This document shows positions 53,194-63,193 of a stretch of DNA of 64,000 nucleotides, in pieces. Source of the stretch: Flagellimonas abyssi (GTDB lineage: Bacteria; Bacteroidota; Bacteroidia; Flavobacteriales; Flavobacteriaceae). The stretch is from positions 90,961-154,960 of the forward strand of contig NZ_JAHZSV010000014.1 of the NCBI RefSeq assembly GCF_019457905.1. Direction: 5' to 3'. Positions within the stretch are counted from its first letter, which is position 1. Each line of letters begins with the position of its first letter. Both the position numbers and the translations under genes were made by a program. The notes beneath the pieces were generated by a model that saw nothing but the letters and a program-made list of their open reading frames with translations, ran no database searches and had not been told where the DNA came from.

Positions 53194-55392
53194 ATGATCA
53201 AACTATACTTTGCACTTGCTGCATTGCTAGTACCTCTTACATTTTACGCACAAACAAGTTCCAAGGACATCAATGTAAAATTTACAGAAATTCCTTTTAA
53301 AATCGACGGTATATTGGATGAGCCTCAATGGAATTCCGCAGAAACTACTGATAGCTTTTACCAGTTTTTCCCCGTTGATACCATTCAAGCAGTAAAACAA
53401 ACCGAGATTAGAATGCTCTATAGTGGCACTACCCTGTACATAGGCATCAATTTATTTTCCGATGGTGATGATTATGTAACACCATCACTTAAGCGTGACT
53501 ATGGGGCAGGTGGCAACGATAACATCAGTTTAATGTTCGACACCTTCAATGATGGTACCAATGCGTTTCTCTTTGGAATCAACCCTTTTGGAGTACGCCG
53601 TGAAGCCCTAATCTCGGGTGGTGGACAAGGTACAAGTGGGTTTACCATGTCCTGGGACGTTAAATGGCAGGGCGAAACCAAATTGTACGAAGGCTATTAC
53701 ACCTGTGAAATTGCCATCCCGCTTACCTCGTTCAAATTTAAACAGGGTGAACAAAAATGGCGCTTCAATTCCTATAGGTTCGATATGCAGACCAATGAAC
53801 AAAGCACTTGGGTTAGAATACCCCAGAACCAAAAAATATACAATCTCGCATTTATGGGAGATATGATTTTTGAAAGACCCTTGGGGAAATCCAGGACCCC
53901 TATGGCCCTTATACCTTATGTGAACGGTATTGCGGCCAAAGATTATGAGAAACAAACGGAGCAAAATAACCTTAAAATCGGGGGGGATGCAAAAGTATCC
54001 ATTGGAAACGGAATGAATCTGGACATAACAGTAAACCCTGATTTTTCCAACGTAGAAGTGGACAATGTCATCACCAACCTTACCCGTTTTGAGGTATCCC
54101 TACCTGAAAAGCGGCAATTTTTTATAGACAACAGTGACCTTTTTGGGTCTTTTGGTACAGAAGGAGATTATAATCCCTTTTTTTCCAGAAGGATAGGAAT
54201 TGCCCAAAATGCACAGGGAGAAACCATAGAAAATGACATAGTGGGCGGTGTAAGGCTTAGCGGTAAATTGAATGAAAATTGGCGCCTAGGGCTAATGAAT
54301 CTTCAAACCGAAAAGGATGAATCCAATGAAATAGCCAGTAATAACAATACAGTATTGGCCCTTCAGAAAAAAATGTTCTCACGTTCCAACCTTAGCTTCA
54401 TTTTTGTAAACCGGCAGACCTTTGAGGATTATGATTTTTTGAATGAAGCGGACAGGTACAATCGGGTAGTTGGGCTGGATTACAACCTGGCCAGTGCAGA
54501 CAATACCTGGACAGGCAAGTTTTTCTATCATAAATCCTTTTCGCATGGTGTGGAAAATCGCGATGGAGCTGGTGGAATCAATCTAAAGTATAATTCACGC
54601 TTTTTAAACCTTGGTTTGAGCGGAAACTTTATTGGAAACAACTTTAGGTCCGACCTTGGTTTTGTTCCCAGAAAGGACATCCTACTTTTCAATCCGTCAG
54701 CAGAAGTGATTTTTTATCCAAAAAAAGGAAATTTAAACTCACATGGATTTATAGCCCGACCGGAATTTGTGTGGCGACCAACACTGGATTATCAAAACAC
54801 GGACTATTTTATTTATACCGGTTGGCAGGCACAATTCAAGAGCCAGGAAGAACTCTCCCTCAGACTTTTTAACCGATACACCTATTTAACTGCTTCTTTT
54901 GACCCTACCCGAACCAACAACGGAACAGAGCTGCCAGGAGGAACTGGATATTATTACACCAGTGGCGAGGTGGAATTTGCAAGCGACAGAAGAAAGGTTT
55001 TTTCTTATACGCTTGAACCGGGGTATGGTGAATTTTTTAATGGGTCAAGATTGGTTCTAGAGGGCGAGATGAATTTAAGGGTACAGCCCAAAATGAATTT
55101 TTCTTTGGGTTTCAATTACAACAACATTACATTACCAGAGCCCTATGAAAGTGGTGAGATATGGTTGGTAAGTCCCAAAATAGAACTGACCTTCAACAAA
55201 TCGGTGTTTTGGTCCACATTGATTCAATATAGCAACCAACTAGACAATTTAGGTTTCAACTCTAGGTTGCAATGGCGATTTGCTCCTCTATCCGATTTGT
55301 TCTTGGTTTACAACGATAATTATTTTGTGAATTCATTTATGCCCCGAAGCCGTTCCATTAACCTGAAATTGACCTATTGGTTGAATATTTAA
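53194..55392 (+). CDS. DUF5916 outer membrane protein with N-terminal CBM9-like domain
   Basis: 732 residues. A signal peptide (MIKLYFALAALLVPLTFYAQ) is followed by a CBM9-like fold (about 28-215, with the family start FKIDGILDEPQWNSAE) and a long barrel-like region (about 230-732) ending NLKLTYWLNI, whose last residues fit an outer-membrane strand. The DUF5916 pattern (DITVNPDFSNVEVD, SLPEKRQFFIDNSDLFG) is visible. Members are widespread in Bacteroidota and are suspected to bind carbohydrate; no enzyme motif is seen. Confidence 0.85.
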   Translation: MIKLYFALAALLVPLTFYAQTSSKDINVKFTEIPFKIDGILDEPQWNSAETTDSFYQFFPVDTIQAVKQTEIRMLYSGTTLYIGINLFSDGDDYVTPSLKRDYGAGGNDNISLMFDTFNDGTNAFLFGINPFGVRREALISGGGQGTSGFTMSWDVKWQGETKLYEGYYTCEIAIPLTSFKFKQGEQKWRFNSYRFDMQTNEQSTWVRIPQNQKIYNLAFMGDMIFERPLGKSRTPMALIPYVNGIAAKDYEKQTEQNNLKIGGDAKVSIGNGMNLDITVNPDFSNVEVDNVITNLTRFEVSLPEKRQFFIDNSDLFGSFGTEGDYNPFFSRRIGIAQNAQGETIENDIVGGVRLSGKLNENWRLGLMNLQTEKDESNEIASNNNTVLALQKKMFSRSNLSFIFVNRQTFEDYDFLNEADRYNRVVGLDYNLASADNTWTGKFFYHKSFSHGVENRDGAGGINLKYNSRFLNLGLSGNFIGNNFRSDLGFVPRKDILLFNPSAEVIFYPKKGNLNSHGFIARPEFVWRPTLDYQNTDYFIYTGWQAQFKSQEELSLRLFNRYTYLTASFDPTRTNNGTELPGGTGYYYTSGEVEFASDRRKVFSYTLEPGYGEFFNGSRLVLEGEMNLRVQPKMNFSLGFNYNNITLPEPYESGEIWLVSPKIELTFNKSVFWSTLIQYSNQLDNLGFNSRLQWRFAPLSDLFLVYNDNYFVNSFMPRSRSINLKLTYWLNI

Positions 55393-55416
55393 ACGTTTGT
55401 TTACGATTCCAAATAA

Positions 55417-55450
55417 AAAAGGCGGTCACATAAATGTGACCGCCTTTTTA
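55417..55450. terminator. bidirectional terminator
   Basis: GGCGGTCACA (55421-55430), loop TAAA, TGTGACCGCC (55435-55444), with an A-run before and a T-run after, so it works in both directions. It serves the DUF5916 gene and, 50 bases on, the converging small membrane protein gene. Confidence 0.92.
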
Positions 55451-55496
55451 TATTTTCTTTTTCAAAGCTATAAGGTCAATCGTAGTGTTTAGTATA

Positions 55497-55757
<261 letters not shown>

Positions 55758-55914
55758 TTAAGTCGAAAAGCAATTCTATTTGATTAATATACAAATTGTT
55801 AGCAACACATAAAAACATCTAAATCGGATTCAGGCAAAAGAATCTCCCATTTTATCCTACAAACTGTACTACCCCACCTATTTTCCTATATTTGGACTTC
55901 TATCTTAAAAAAAT

Positions 55915-57177
55915 ATGGACCAATTACCTTTTACCCAAGACACCGTAATTTTTGGGCTTCTTTGTCTCTGCTTAGGATTCGTTTTTTATACCTCATCCAT
56001 TAAAACTGGATTTTGGAACAAATTTTATGGTGTAGTGCCTACTGTGCTCATGTGCTATTTGTTGCCCGCTATTTTAGCCAGCTTGGGTATTGTGGACGAA
56101 TCGGCATCCCAAACCTATTATGTGGCAAGTAGGTATTTGTTGCCCGCCGCATTGATACTAATGACGCTTAGCATTGACCTTAAAGCCATCATGAATTTGG
56201 GTTCTAAAGCATTGGTCATGTTTTTAACGGGAACGGTCGGGATAGTGATTGGTGGCCCCATAGCGATATTAATTGTTTCCATATTTTCACCAGAAACCGT
56301 TGGAGGTGTTGGCCCCGATGCTGTTTGGAGAGGATTGGCGACCATAGCAGGCAGTTGGATCGGCGGTGGTGCCAACCAAGCCGCCATGCTGGAAGTCTTC
56401 AAATACAACCAAGAAAACTATGGGGGCATGGTCCTTATCGACATTGTAGTAGCGAACCTTTGGTTGGCCGTCATTCTTTTGGGAGTGGGCAAAACCGATA
56501 AAATAGACCGTTGGCTCAAAGCGGACACCTCTTCCATTGAAGAGCTCAAGGTAAAAGTATCTGCCCACACTGAAAAAATTGCTCGGGTCACCACCCTCAA
56601 GGACTTTATCATGATATTGTTCTTCTCTTTTGTTGGCGTTGGGGTTGCCCATTTGGTGGGGCACCACTTTGCCGTCTTTTTACAGGATAATTTCGAAGTC
56701 ATCCGTAACCCACAAAAAATATTATCATCCCTTGGGTCAGAATTTCTTTGGATGGTTGTTTTTGCCACCGCCATCGGCATTGGACTGTCTTTTACCAAAG
56801 CCAAGGATTATGAAGGTGCCGGTGCCAGTAAAATTGGTGGTATGTTCATCTATATTTTGGTAGCCACTATAGGTATGAAGATGGATTTGGGCAAAGTTTT
56901 GGACAATCCCGGTCTGATTGCAATTGGTTTAATTTGGATTACCATACATGCCGGACTACTTATTTTAGTGGCCAAGCTCATTAAAGCTCCATTCTTTTTC
57001 TTGGCCGTGGGAAGCCAGGCCAATGTAGGGGGAGCTGCCTCCGCACCTGTAGTAGCTGCAGAGTTCCATCCTTCTTTGACATCCGTAGGAATACTTTTGG
57101 CCGTTTTTGGGTACGTTGTAGGTACTGCTGGGGCATATTTATGTGCTTTGTTGATGGAAGTAGCCTCTAATGTTTAA
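55915..57177 (+). CDS. DUF819 family membrane protein
   Basis: 420 residues with about eleven hydrophobic helices. Family marks include the opening VIFGLLCLCLGFVFYTSS, IAGSWIGGGANQAAMLEVF, and the end QANVGGAASAPVVAAEFHPSLTSVGILLAVFGYVVGTAGAYL. DUF819 proteins are transporter-like with repeats of the two halves (the GGGANQAAM and GGAASAPV motifs are equivalent). The substrate is unknown. A DUF4369 gene follows 42 bases later. Confidence 0.9.
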   Translation: MDQLPFTQDTVIFGLLCLCLGFVFYTSSIKTGFWNKFYGVVPTVLMCYLLPAILASLGIVDESASQTYYVASRYLLPAALILMTLSIDLKAIMNLGSKALVMFLTGTVGIVIGGPIAILIVSIFSPETVGGVGPDAVWRGLATIAGSWIGGGANQAAMLEVFKYNQENYGGMVLIDIVVANLWLAVILLGVGKTDKIDRWLKADTSSIEELKVKVSAHTEKIARVTTLKDFIMILFFSFVGVGVAHLVGHHFAVFLQDNFEVIRNPQKILSSLGSEFLWMVVFATAIGIGLSFTKAKDYEGAGASKIGGMFIYILVATIGMKMDLGKVLDNPGLIAIGLIWITIHAGLLILVAKLIKAPFFFLAVGSQANVGGAASAPVVAAEFHPSLTSVGILLAVFGYVVGTAGAYLCALLMEVASNV

Positions 57178-57219
57178 ATATTTTCAGAAGATTATGCATC
57201 TTTGCGCTGCTAAAATTTT

Positions 57220-57921
57220 ATGATGAAGCGGATATTTTTTGTATTACTTATTGGAATTACAGTGTTGTCTTGTGAAAAAAACACAGAAAACACCATGACC
57301 GTTAGCGGAAATATTAAAGGGTTAAAGAAAGGAACCCTGTATTTGCAACAATTCAAAGATTCCACGTTGGCCGTTTTGGATTCATTGGAGATAAAGGGTG
57401 ATGGCGCTTTCAGTTTTTCTACTGAGGTAAGCGAACCAGAAGTGTTTTATCTCTACCTACAGAAGAAAGACAATAACGACATTAACGATAGAATCACTTT
57501 TTTCGGGGAGCCAGGAACCATTACCATTAATACGGCTTGGAACACTTTTGATACGGATGTTGAGATTTCAGGTTCCAAATCGCATGAAAAGCTTTTGGAG
57601 TTTCACGAAATGGCCTCTAAATTCAATATCAAGGAATTGGGACTATTGCAACAAGCTTCTGGTCTCGACACTGAGAAAGATTCCTTGGTCTTGGATTCTT
57701 TGCAAAGGTTGGTCAATCAAAATACAATAAGCAGATATAGGTATGCCTTAAATTTCGGCCTGAATAATGGAAACTCTTATGCAACGCCTTACATTATGAT
57801 GACCGAAGCGAGCGAAGCCAATCCAAAATATCTGGATTCCATTTATAAAGGATTGACACCAGAGGTAGCTGCTTCCAAATACGGAAAGGACTTTAAAGCG
57901 TTCTTGGACAAGAATAACTAG
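57220..57921 (+). CDS. DUF4369 domain lipoprotein without thioredoxin domain
   Basis: 233 residues. The signal peptide has a lipobox LSC (Cys18). The DUF4369 domain (about 25-135, MTVSGNIKGLKKGTLYLQQF) is followed by a helical stretch to 233. In the common family architecture this domain precedes an AhpC/TSA thioredoxin domain; here no WCxxC motif follows, so the protein is the short, non-redox form. Its end overlaps the converging gene by four bases (CTAG). Confidence 0.83.
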   Translation: MMKRIFFVLLIGITVLSCEKNTENTMTVSGNIKGLKKGTLYLQQFKDSTLAVLDSLEIKGDGAFSFSTEVSEPEVFYLYLQKKDNNDINDRITFFGEPGTITINTAWNTFDTDVEISGSKSHEKLLEFHEMASKFNIKELGLLQQASGLDTEKDSLVLDSLQRLVNQNTISRYRYALNFGLNNGNSYATPYIMMTEASEANPKYLDSIYKGLTPEVAASKYGKDFKAFLDKNN

Positions 57922-58190
57922 GCTTCCAAATTATTCAACTGTTCCACAAGCTTGGTGGCCTTTTCCTCCAGTTCCGTGCGAATGGCTTTAAAGTGAGCCC
58001 TGTTGTCCTCCAACTTTTTTTGGTTGACCTTGTTCATAAGGTCGTCATAAACCTCAATGGCTTCGTCTATGATTACGGTACCTTCTTCCGACTCCTTGTT
58101 TCCTGAGCCGGCTTCCCATATATAAACAGCTTCAATAATGTCTCCCAGTACAAAATTGATATCTTTCTTTAAATCACGAATACTTGGCAT
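57918..58190 (-). CDS. small helical protein of unknown function
   Basis: 90 residues, acidic and helical, with the pattern MPSIRDLKKDINFVLGDIIEAVYIWE and a final coiled segment AIRTELEEKATKLVEQLNNL. Not assigned to a family; a similar gene beside manA is common in this group of bacteria as far as I recall. It follows manA by 28 bases and is probably co-transcribed. Confidence 0.65.
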   Translation of the reverse strand: MPSIRDLKKDINFVLGDIIEAVYIWEAGSGNKESEEGTVIIDEAIEVYDDLMNKVNQKKLEDNRAHFKAIRTELEEKATKLVEQLNNLEA

Positions 58191-58218
58191 AACGCGGTTG
58201 TTTTTATTAAATATACCA

Positions 58219-59187
58219 CTAAATAGTAACTTCTAAAAGTTTAGCTCCTTCTGTGTCAATATCCACATAAGTACTTGATGCTGAAATTAAGACGGTTTCC
58301 CCTTTTGTTATGGCAACACTGTCCCAATCGTTTTTAATTTGGGCAGCACCTCCTACGCACATGAAAATGGTAAAGGAGTCTCGCTGGGTCAAATCTTGTT
58401 TCATGGACTTGGTCAGCTCCAAAAAGTCCGTTTTAAAATAGGGACAATCCACCATTGAATTAACCTGGTCTTGATTCTTGACATATTCCACTTTAAAGTC
58501 ATCCTTCTTCTCATAGTCTATGGCATCGACCGCCAAACTGGTGTGCAATTCCCTTAAATTACCTTCCTTGTCCCTGCGGTTAAAATCGAACACGCGATAG
58601 GTAACATCGGAGGTTTGTTGGATTTCGGCCAAAAGTACTCCTGCTCCAATGGCATGTATTTTTCCGGTATTGATAAAAAAGGTATCTCCCTCGCTTACTT
58701 CCTCATAGTTCATTAAATCGGTCAAGGTACCTTCCTCAAGGCTCTTTACATATTCGCCTTTTTCTACATCCTTATTAAAGCCGACAATCAACTTTGCACC
58801 GGGGTCGGCATCCATAATGTACCACATCTCAGTTTTTCCAAAGGAATTGTGTCTTTCTTTGGCCAATTCATCATTTGGATGCAACTGTATGGAAAGGTCC
58901 TGCTTTGCATCAATAAATTTGATGAGTATGGGAAAATCGTTCCCAAAACGTTCCACGACACTCTTTCCTAAAAGTGCTTCGCCATGTTCGTCCATCAAGC
59001 TCTGAAGCGAAGTCCCGGACAAATCTCCATTTGATACTTCGGAAATATCCCCTTCTACCCCCGAAAGTTCCCAGCTTTCACCGGTGATATCACTTTCAAT
59101 AGGTTTATGCAATACATCTTTTAACTTGGTTCCTCCCCAAAGTCGTTCTTTAAGGATAGGTTTAAATTTTAACGGGTATAGGTTCAT
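58219..59187 (-). CDS. manA: mannose-6-phosphate isomerase, class I
   Basis: 322 residues. Zinc-enzyme interconverting mannose-6-phosphate and fructose-6-phosphate. Family parts: KPILKERLWGGTKLKDVL, LIKFIDAKQDLSIQLHPNDELAKERHNSFGKTEMWYI (with the Gln-x-His and Glu zinc ligands) and FINTGKIHAIGAGVLLAEIQQTSDVTYRVFD (with the last His). It supplies mannose for GDP-sugars of surface polymers. The gene follows queD by 4 bases. Confidence 0.94.
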   Translation of the reverse strand: MNLYPLKFKPILKERLWGGTKLKDVLHKPIESDITGESWELSGVEGDISEVSNGDLSGTSLQSLMDEHGEALLGKSVVERFGNDFPILIKFIDAKQDLSIQLHPNDELAKERHNSFGKTEMWYIMDADPGAKLIVGFNKDVEKGEYVKSLEEGTLTDLMNYEEVSEGDTFFINTGKIHAIGAGVLLAEIQQTSDVTYRVFDFNRRDKEGNLRELHTSLAVDAIDYEKKDDFKVEYVKNQDQVNSMVDCPYFKTDFLELTKSMKQDLTQRDSFTIFMCVGGAAQIKNDWDSVAITKGETVLISASSTYVDIDTEGAKLLEVTI

Positions 59188-59191
59188 TGTG

Positions 59192-59599
59192 CTATCCTGT
59201 ATAGGTTACAAAGTTTCGAGGTGTTTCATAAAGCACTACCTCCAACTCTTTAGTTTGTTCTATATGTGGTCTTAACTTGTTCCATATTACCACCGCTATA
59301 TTTTCTGCGGTGGGATTCAGGCCTTTAAATTCAGGAACATCGAGGTTCAGGTTCTTATGGTCCAATGCCTCCTCTACATGTTCCTTAATCAACTCCTTAA
59401 GTACTTTTAGGTCCATTACAAAGCCTGTTTCCGGATTTATTTCCCCGGTAACGCTCACTATAAGGTCATAATTATGCCCATGATATTTAGGGTTGTTGCA
59501 TTTACCAAAAACGGCTTTGTTCTTTTCATCGTCCCAATCTGGGCGATGTAATCTGTGCGCAGCATTGAAACTGGCCTTTCTACTCGCTTTTACTTTCAT
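59192..59599 (-). CDS. queD: 6-carboxytetrahydropterin synthase
   Basis: 135 residues. The enzyme converts dihydroneopterin triphosphate to 6-carboxytetrahydropterin on the queuosine route. Zinc ligands are His15 (FNAAHRLH), His40 and His42 (KYHGHNYDL), the catalytic Cys is Cys34 (GKCNNP), and Asp80-His81 complete the relay. Length is typical. The preceding gene idi overlaps it by one base. Confidence 0.93.
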   Translation of the reverse strand: MKVKASRKASFNAAHRLHRPDWDDEKNKAVFGKCNNPKYHGHNYDLIVSVTGEINPETGFVMDLKVLKELIKEHVEEALDHKNLNLDVPEFKGLNPTAENIAVVIWNKLRPHIEQTKELEVVLYETPRNFVTYTG

Positions 59600-60129
59600 T
59601 ATGAGGGAGTGTTTTGCATAAGATGGTCGTAGAAACGTTCAAAAATAATCTTGAACCATGCCGTGTACTCATTTGGATTTTCCATGATATCATTTTTGAT
59701 ATCCTCTGGATGCATCCATTTCCAATCGGCAACCTCCTCTGGATTGATATTCGGTTCTTCTTCAAAATAACCTACCATCACATGATCAAACTCGTGTTCC
59801 GTAAGGCCATTATCAAAAGGGGCCTTGTACATAAAATGAAAGAGTTCTTTAAGATCTGTGGTAAAACCCATCTCTTCCATAAGCCTGCGCTTTCCAGCTG
59901 TAATATTGCTCTCCCCTTCCCTTTGATGACTGCAACATGTGTTGGTCCATAGCAATGGGGAATGGTATTTGTCCTTGGCCCTCTGTTGAAGCATGGTCTC
60001 CCCTTTTTTGTTCATCACAAAAACCGAGAATGCCCTATGGAGCAAAGCCTTTTGATGGGCTTCCATCTTGGGCATAAGGCCAATTGGCTCGTCCTTTTCA
60101 TTTACAAGTATCACTTTTTCCTCTATCAT
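59599..60129 (-). CDS. idi: isopentenyl-diphosphate delta-isomerase, type 1
   Basis: 176 residues. A Nudix-fold enzyme that interconverts IPP and DMAPP. The catalytic Cys is in WTNTCCSHQ (Cys65/66), and the Nudix-like segment AGKRRLMEEMGF is seen, with a metal-binding Glu in LTEHEFDHV. The product feeds quinone, lipid-carrier and carotenoid synthesis; the crt operon is 45 kb away, so it is not in the same unit. It is first in idi-queD-manA. Confidence 0.95.
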   Translation of the reverse strand: MIEEKVILVNEKDEPIGLMPKMEAHQKALLHRAFSVFVMNKKGETMLQQRAKDKYHSPLLWTNTCCSHQREGESNITAGKRRLMEEMGFTTDLKELFHFMYKAPFDNGLTEHEFDHVMVGYFEEEPNINPEEVADWKWMHPEDIKNDIMENPNEYTAWFKIIFERFYDHLMQNTPS

Positions 60130-60186
60130 GAGGTAAAAATATGACCTTTGAAGTTAAATAAAGATGGATTGATTGATAAATTCTTA

Positions 60187-61140
60187 CTAAAAGAAGCGTG
60201 GTGATTTCAGATTTCCGATGTTCCTGATAAAATCGTAGCGTAGAATAATTTCGAAGGAACCATCATTAAAGGTAGCGGCGCCAAGTTCGGTGATTTCCCT
60301 ATCATATGCCATCCCAACCATAAACTGGTCGGACAACATAAATCCAACTAGACCACTAAAGGCGGCATCCCATCGATAGGCCACTCCCCCGATAAACTTT
60401 TCATTGAACATAAAGTTGGCGGAAAGATCTACCTGCAATGGTGCTCCTTGAACAGCCTTCGTCAATAAAGTGGGTTTGAACTTCAATACTGGATTTAAGT
60501 CCCAAACATAACCCGTAATCAGGTAAAGGTTAAGCTGTTCCTTGGCGGTGGATACGGAAGAGGAATCAAAGTGGGTGGTCTCCAATATTCGAGGAGCCGA
60601 CAAACCAGCATAAAACCTATCGGTGTGATAATACACACCTGCACCGATATTCGGTGAGAACTTATTCTGTATGTCCTGCTGTGATTGTAATTGTGGATCT
60701 ATCTCGAACTCATCGAGCTCGGAATATCGAATATCCAACATATGGGCACTGGCCTTGAGCCCAAAACTCAGCTTGCCTTCCAAAGAGGTTTGGATGGTAT
60801 AGGAGAAGTCCACATCAAAATAAGTTTCGGACGTAGGTCCTATTTTATCATTCACAATGGATAGTCCAAGACCCACACCACGGTAACCTACCGGTGTATG
60901 AGCGTTCAAGGTCTGTGTTTCCGGTGCTCCATCAAGTCCCAACCATTGGTTTCGGTACAATGCGGCAATGCTCAGATGTCCTCTTGAACCCGCATAGGCC
61001 GGATTGACACTTACAGTATTGTACATATATTGGGTATACTGTGCATCTTGCTGTGCTTGCATAGTTCCTACTCCAAGCAGAAGTAAAACGAGCAACCATT
61101 GGGTTTGTTCTTTAAAAAGTTTGTTTACCACAGTTACCAT
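60187..61140 (-). CDS. PorP/SprF family type IX secretion system membrane protein
   Basis: 317 residues. A signal peptide (to QAQQ) is followed by the PorP/SprF pattern DAQYTQYMYNTVSVNPAYAGSRGHLSIAALYRNQW, then a beta-barrel-like body ending RYDFIRNIGNLKSPRFF. PorP/SprF proteins sit in the outer membrane and help the type IX system carry out or anchor large surface proteins with type-B sorting domains; such a gene lies 3 bases upstream, so this is its dedicated partner. Confidence 0.93.
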   Translation of the reverse strand: MVTVVNKLFKEQTQWLLVLLLLGVGTMQAQQDAQYTQYMYNTVSVNPAYAGSRGHLSIAALYRNQWLGLDGAPETQTLNAHTPVGYRGVGLGLSIVNDKIGPTSETYFDVDFSYTIQTSLEGKLSFGLKASAHMLDIRYSELDEFEIDPQLQSQQDIQNKFSPNIGAGVYYHTDRFYAGLSAPRILETTHFDSSSVSTAKEQLNLYLITGYVWDLNPVLKFKPTLLTKAVQGAPLQVDLSANFMFNEKFIGGVAYRWDAAFSGLVGFMLSDQFMVGMAYDREITELGAATFNDGSFEIILRYDFIRNIGNLKSPRFF

Positions 61141-61143
61141 TGT

Positions 61144-63171
61144 TTATCTGTTAATGTATATGTAGCCTGTAAGCTGTTTTGTACTACCTCCGTTGTCCTG
61201 ATAATCTATCACATAAAAATATGTACCTACCGGAAGTTTATTGTCCTGATCCACGGTAACCCTTCCTTGCGAAGTACCGTCAAAGACATTTCCATTAGTG
61301 TTGTAACCCTTGGTCTGGAACACCATTACCCCCCATCTGTTGTAAATCCTTACCGTGTTGTTAGGGTAATTCGAGAGTCCTCGGATTTCCAAAACATCGT
61401 GTACTCCATCACCATTGGGCGTAATTACATTGACTACATCTACCTCTTCTTCATCGGTGGTAAGTTCTCCTAAGTCTGGATCTAAATAATCGGGTATTCC
61501 GTTCTCATTGGCATCATCATTGGCATAGTTTCCATCGCCATTGGTATCTTCATCCATGGTTTCGATACCATCGTCATCGTCATCCGAATCCCTGAAATCC
61601 GGTATGCCATCGCTATCAGTATCGGGCAATGCAGTACTGGGATCATCTATTTCATCATTAACATCGATATCTATAACGGTTTCACCTTCGTAACCATCAT
61701 CCAGACCATCGTTGTCCTTATCGGAGCCTATCAAGCTAACTTCTGGCATACCATCATGGTCATGGTCGTGCGCTTCTATGGCATCAGGAACATTGTCATT
61801 ATCGCTATCCTCATCCACATAATCCGGAATACCATCATTATCGGAATCAATAGGAATCAATCCAATGTTACCATCAACCTCATAGGCATCATCCAATCCG
61901 TTGTTGTTTGCATCAATCAAACTAGGTGGAATGTACCCCAATGCTGGTTGCGCCTCAATATTATCGGGAATACCGTCATTATCACTATCTATATCCAAAT
62001 AATCAGGGATACCATCACCATCTGTATCCGTTGGATTGGTTGATGGATCATTATCGTTATCGGCGTTCAAATCCTCAAAGCTGTCCACAATCCCATCATT
62101 ATCACTATCCAAATCAATTCCTGATGGACTTATAATTACAGTAATAGTGGCTGTACCACAATTTCCGTTGGAATCACACACCGTATAATCGAACGAATCT
62201 GTTCCTGTAAAACCTGAGTTTGGTATATAGGTGATATCATCATCCGATGGATTCGTTGCGGTTCCGTTGTTGTTCAATACCACGGTTCCATTTGATGGAT
62301 CGGTTATGCTGATTGTCCCCGAAGTAGGTATATCGTTATCGTTTGCTCTCCATGAAATTGTGGTCTGAACATCGATATCGGTAGAAACTGAATCATCGAA
62401 TGCATCCACAATAGGAAGCACATCGACCGTTACCGTAGCCGTACTGCAATCGCCAAAGGAATTACAGATGGTATAGTCAAAACTATCCGGTCCATTATAA
62501 TCTGGATTTGGTGTATAGGTGACCAAATCATCATTAGGATTATTTGATGTTCCATTATTATCAATGCTGACCATACCGTTCGATGGATTGGTCGCTGTTA
62601 AAACGCCCGTGTTTGGCAAATCGGCATCGTTGTCAAATATGGGAACAATCACGGATGTATCTTCATTGACTGTAACCAAATCATCCATCAAATTAGCAGC
62701 TTGGCTCATACATACCACCGTAAATCGTGGAAGTTCTTTACTGTTACCGACTTTTGTGATTGTGGCAACATACCTCATTACGGTTTGTGTACTTGTAACC
62801 GTAGGTCTGGATTGGTCACCCGATAAGGCAGGAGTCCAGCTTACCGACGCTCCCGAAGGAATACTTGCTGAAATATCCAAAATTACCTGGTTGTTCGGTG
62901 CTTCGCAATCAGTTAGAATAAAATAACCTGTTGCATTGGAACCACAAAGTGTACCGTCATAGGTTGCAAAATACACCCCTGGTTGGGTGGCTTCATAAAA
63001 TGAATTTGTACCCAAAACAGTGCCTGTGTCGGAAGCTTCATACCATTGATAGTTGTGTTCATCTCCAGTATCCGGCGCTTGCAACAAGAACTGGGCACTT
63101 GCCATATTCACTCCTGCAAAGAAAATGTACAGTCCAATGAATAAAGACTTATATGAGGTGTTGGATTTCAA
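61144..63171 (-). CDS. type IX-secreted protein with Ig-like repeats, TSP3 repeats and type-B (CHU_C) sorting domain
   Basis: 675 residues. Order: signal peptide (1-27), an opening segment with an Ig-like head (about 30-150), two tandem cadherin/Ig-like repeats (about 160-350; NDADLPNTGVLTATNPSNG and NDNDIPTSGTISITDPSNG), and a calcium-binding thrombospondin type 3 region (about 355-565) built of DSDNDGIPD-like units. The end (about 585-675) is the gliding-motility-associated CHU_C domain: VVNVITPNGDGVHDVLEIRG, YNRWGVMVFQT, LPVGTYFYVIDY. The last is the type-B sorting signal for type IX secretion. It is likely a surface adhesin; 3 bases separate it from the PorP gene. Confidence 0.93.
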   Translation of the reverse strand: MKSNTSYKSLFIGLYIFFAGVNMASAQFLLQAPDTGDEHNYQWYEASDTGTVLGTNSFYEATQPGVYFATYDGTLCGSNATGYFILTDCEAPNNQVILDISASIPSGASVSWTPALSGDQSRPTVTSTQTVMRYVATITKVGNSKELPRFTVVCMSQAANLMDDLVTVNEDTSVIVPIFDNDADLPNTGVLTATNPSNGMVSIDNNGTSNNPNDDLVTYTPNPDYNGPDSFDYTICNSFGDCSTATVTVDVLPIVDAFDDSVSTDIDVQTTISWRANDNDIPTSGTISITDPSNGTVVLNNNGTATNPSDDDITYIPNSGFTGTDSFDYTVCDSNGNCGTATITVIISPSGIDLDSDNDGIVDSFEDLNADNDNDPSTNPTDTDGDGIPDYLDIDSDNDGIPDNIEAQPALGYIPPSLIDANNNGLDDAYEVDGNIGLIPIDSDNDGIPDYVDEDSDNDNVPDAIEAHDHDHDGMPEVSLIGSDKDNDGLDDGYEGETVIDIDVNDEIDDPSTALPDTDSDGIPDFRDSDDDDDGIETMDEDTNGDGNYANDDANENGIPDYLDPDLGELTTDEEEVDVVNVITPNGDGVHDVLEIRGLSNYPNNTVRIYNRWGVMVFQTKGYNTNGNVFDGTSQGRVTVDQDNKLPVGTYFYVIDYQDNGGSTKQLTGYIYINR

Positions 63172-63193
63172 ATCTACTTGTCTTTATTCATTA

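Noticed and set aside
61430..62130. Dense short repeats that at first sight suggest a CRISPR-like or tandem array
   Set aside because: They are degenerate codon repeats for DSDNDGIPD-type calcium-binding units inside one long frame, with no equal spacers.
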